From: Chthoniobacter flavus
GTDB taxonomy: Bacteria > Verrucomicrobiota > Verrucomicrobiia > Chthoniobacterales > Chthoniobacteraceae
Length of the DNA: 42,580 nucleotides
Assembly: GCA_945861435.1 (NCBI GenBank)
Contig: CAMAUX010000048.1
Coordinates: forward strand, 1-42,580
Direction of reading: 5' to 3'
Shown: one piece after another, positions 41,721-42,580 of the stretch
Position numbering within the stretch: position 1 is the first letter of the stretch
Layout of the letters: each line of letters starts with the position of its first letter
Notes under the pieces: generated by a model
Told to the model about the DNA's origin: nothing
Databases searched by the model: none
The model's input: the letters and a program-made list of their open reading frames with translations, nothing else
Program-made: the position numbers and the translations under genes

Positions 41721-42580
41721 AGCAGTGCCTCGTAAAGCCTCGCATGGGCTTTCTCCTCCCCCTCCTTCGCCTTCACCGCCAGCAACTCCCCAGTCAGGCG
41801 CAGGCTCGTCTCCACCCCGTCTTCCCCCGCGCATTGCCCGTACTCTTTCAACGCCTCCTCCCAGCGTCCCAGTAACTGCAGCACATTCCCACGGATCCGT
41901 CGGAACCCACCCTCTTCGGGCTGCAAATCCACCGCGTACGTCACCGATTTCAAGGCCTCCACGAATTCCCCGTCCCGAATCAACGCCTCAGCCTTCGACG
42001 CGGCCATCGGCGCCATTTCCCGCAAACTCTTGAGCGCCGCGCTCGCCCTCCTGCCCTCCGTCACCACCTTCACGGTGAACCCACTCACCACCAACACCAG
42101 CACCGCCGCCGACACCGCCAGCACACGGTTGCGACCCACCCACAACCGCGCCCGCGTCCACGCCCCTGCATCCTCCGCACTCGTCGCAAATCCATTCTGG
42201 TACGCCTCGATATCCGCCACCAACCCCTCCACTCCCGCATACCGCTTCTCACGCTGCGTCGCCATCGCCTTCATCGTCACCGATTGCAATGCCGCAGGCA
42301 CTTCCGAGCCCATCGCCGTTCCCTCGCCCACAACCACACCATCGTTTCCGCTCTTCTCCGCCTTCCCTCCGCGCCGCGTGATCATCGGACTAATCTGCCC
42401 GCTCCGCACCTTGCTCAGCACCTCATCCAGCGTCTTCCCATCAATGGGCGCGCGCAGCGTCAGGATCGCATAAAGAATCGCCCCCAGCGCATACACATCC
42501 GAACGCACATCCAGCTCCGCCACCATCCCCTGCGCCTGTTCCGGCGACATGTACTGCGGCGTCCCCATCACCTCCCCCTC
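41567..42580 (-). CDS. Ser/Thr protein kinase, C-terminal part with membrane helix and TPRs (runs off right edge)
   Basis: From the right edge the frame reads MGTPQYMSPEQAQ, then DVRSDVYALGAILYAIL of kinase subdomains VIII-IX, an RYAGVEGLVADIEAYQNG end of the kinase, a single membrane helix (LAVSAAVLVLVVSGFTV) and a TPR-like region (ALKSVTYAVDLQP, LLGRWEEALKEYGQ). It fits the kinase half at 1-1211 with no gap in frame. The frame continues to a stop at 41567 but diverges from any family after 41712-41717; the FGE domain resumes in the next frame. The true product is probably FHA-kinase-TM-TPR-FGE. Confidence 0.87.
   Translation of the reverse strand, partial: EGEVMGTPQYMSPEQAQGMVAELDVRSDVYALGAILYAILTLRAPIDGKTLDEVLSKVRSGQISPMITRRGGKAEKSGNDGVVVGEGTAMGSEVPAALQSVTMKAMATQREKRYAGVEGLVADIEAYQNGFATSAEDAGAWTRARLWVGRNRVLAVSAAVLVLVVSGFTVKVVTEGRRASAALKSLREMAPMAASKAEALIRDGEFVEALKSVTYAVDLQPEEGGFRRIRGNVLQLLGRWEEALKEYGQCAGEDGVETSLRLTGELLAVKAKEGEEKAHARLYEALLEGGGRRSPLRMRRCLGKDFGSGTGRNCRRKRRAREQKSSSHGDRRARIRA
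41712..41717. other. C6 tract at which the kinase-FGE reading frame shifts
   Basis: Minus-strand frames either side join only if one G is added to this run (six to seven). With that base the joined gene is 2745 nt across the contig ends, 915 codons with stop. Candidates are a sequencing or assembly error, a real mutation, or slippage (phase variation or programmed frameshift). Confidence 0.75.
42465..42580. repeat. 116-bp exact terminal direct repeat, right copy
   Basis: Identical to bases 1-116 over the full 116 bp. Base 42464 (g) lies just left of the copy; the left copy has nothing before it. Removing one copy gives a 42,464-bp circle. Confidence 0.97.

Noticed and set aside
1-42580. Plasmid or phage with its own replication or structural genes
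   Set aside because: No replication initiator, partition, relaxase, capsid or integrase gene was found. The gene load is chromosomal.

Overview
This is a dense, high-GC bacterial window carrying about 41 genes and no tRNA, rRNA, CRISPR array, transposase, integrase or phage gene that I can see. The gene set suggests a Verrucomicrobiota-like organism: an FHA/Ser-Thr kinase fused to a sulfatase-modifying-factor (FGE/SUMF1) domain with DWG in place of DFG, a PEP-CTERM-associated CAAX-type protease, the LutABC lactate module, NamZ/NagZ, and a CbiX plus DR2241-like pair. The phylum is an inference from gene content, not from a marker tree.

Layout. 1-1211 (-): first half of an FHA-kinase gene running off the left edge. 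1238-1423: a structured dispersed repeat. 1540-2631 (-): CheY-like receiver and an HDOD-CheX fusion. 2841-6785 (-): nagZ followed by lutA-lutB-lutC; namZ diverges from it (6909, +). 8140-12690 (+): nadD-rsfS, tandem DUF2061, DUF885 peptidase, a 59-aa CPXCG protein, SirB1-like protein. 12706-14939 (-): adk, fmt, udg-family glycosylase. 15101-22990 (+): Lrp regulator plus aminotransferase, nucleotidyltransferase, CAAX-type protease, nadE, ugd, rsmB. 23036-23308 (-): a small unknown gene. 23359-27120 (+): CPBP protease, ComF, accD, folC. 27204-29336 (-): pterin dehydratase, MgtE-like transporter, rpe. 29775-30758 (+): cysK with a clear terminator. 30869-34625 (-): L,D-transpeptidase, a His-rich TatA, an EEP-fold hydrolase, an exported thioredoxin-fold protein without cysteines. 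34796-40416 (+): CbiX, DR2241-like Fe-S protein, amidohydrolase and D,D-carboxypeptidase with overlapping ends, then an NtrC-type activator. 40417-40931: repeat-rich, non-coding. 40932-42580 (-): second half of a kinase-FGE gene, broken by one base in a C6 tract.

Ends. Bases 1-116 are identical to 42465-42580 and fall in the same reading frame of the same kind of gene. Joining the ends gives one kinase-FGE gene (about 914 aa if the one-base frameshift is repaired). Either the contig is a closed 42,464-bp circle, or it is the stretch between two nearly identical kinase paralogues where an assembler stopped. Many essential single-copy genes and a C-over-G excess on the + strand that looks the same under genes of both orientations favour a chromosomal fragment.

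How the genes work together. Themes are wall turnover (NamZ, NagZ, L,D-transpeptidase, D,D-carboxypeptidase), NAD synthesis (nadD, nadE), core metabolism (adk, accD, folC, rpe, cysK, ugd) and lactate oxidation (LutABC beside NagZ/NamZ, possibly handling lactate freed from MurNAc). I found no obvious new defence or mobile system. The items most worth a second look are the end structure with the split kinase, the inverted structured repeats bordering it, the HDOD-CheX/CheY pair, the nagZ-lutABC linkage, the separate CbiX/DR2241 genes and the His-rich TatA.
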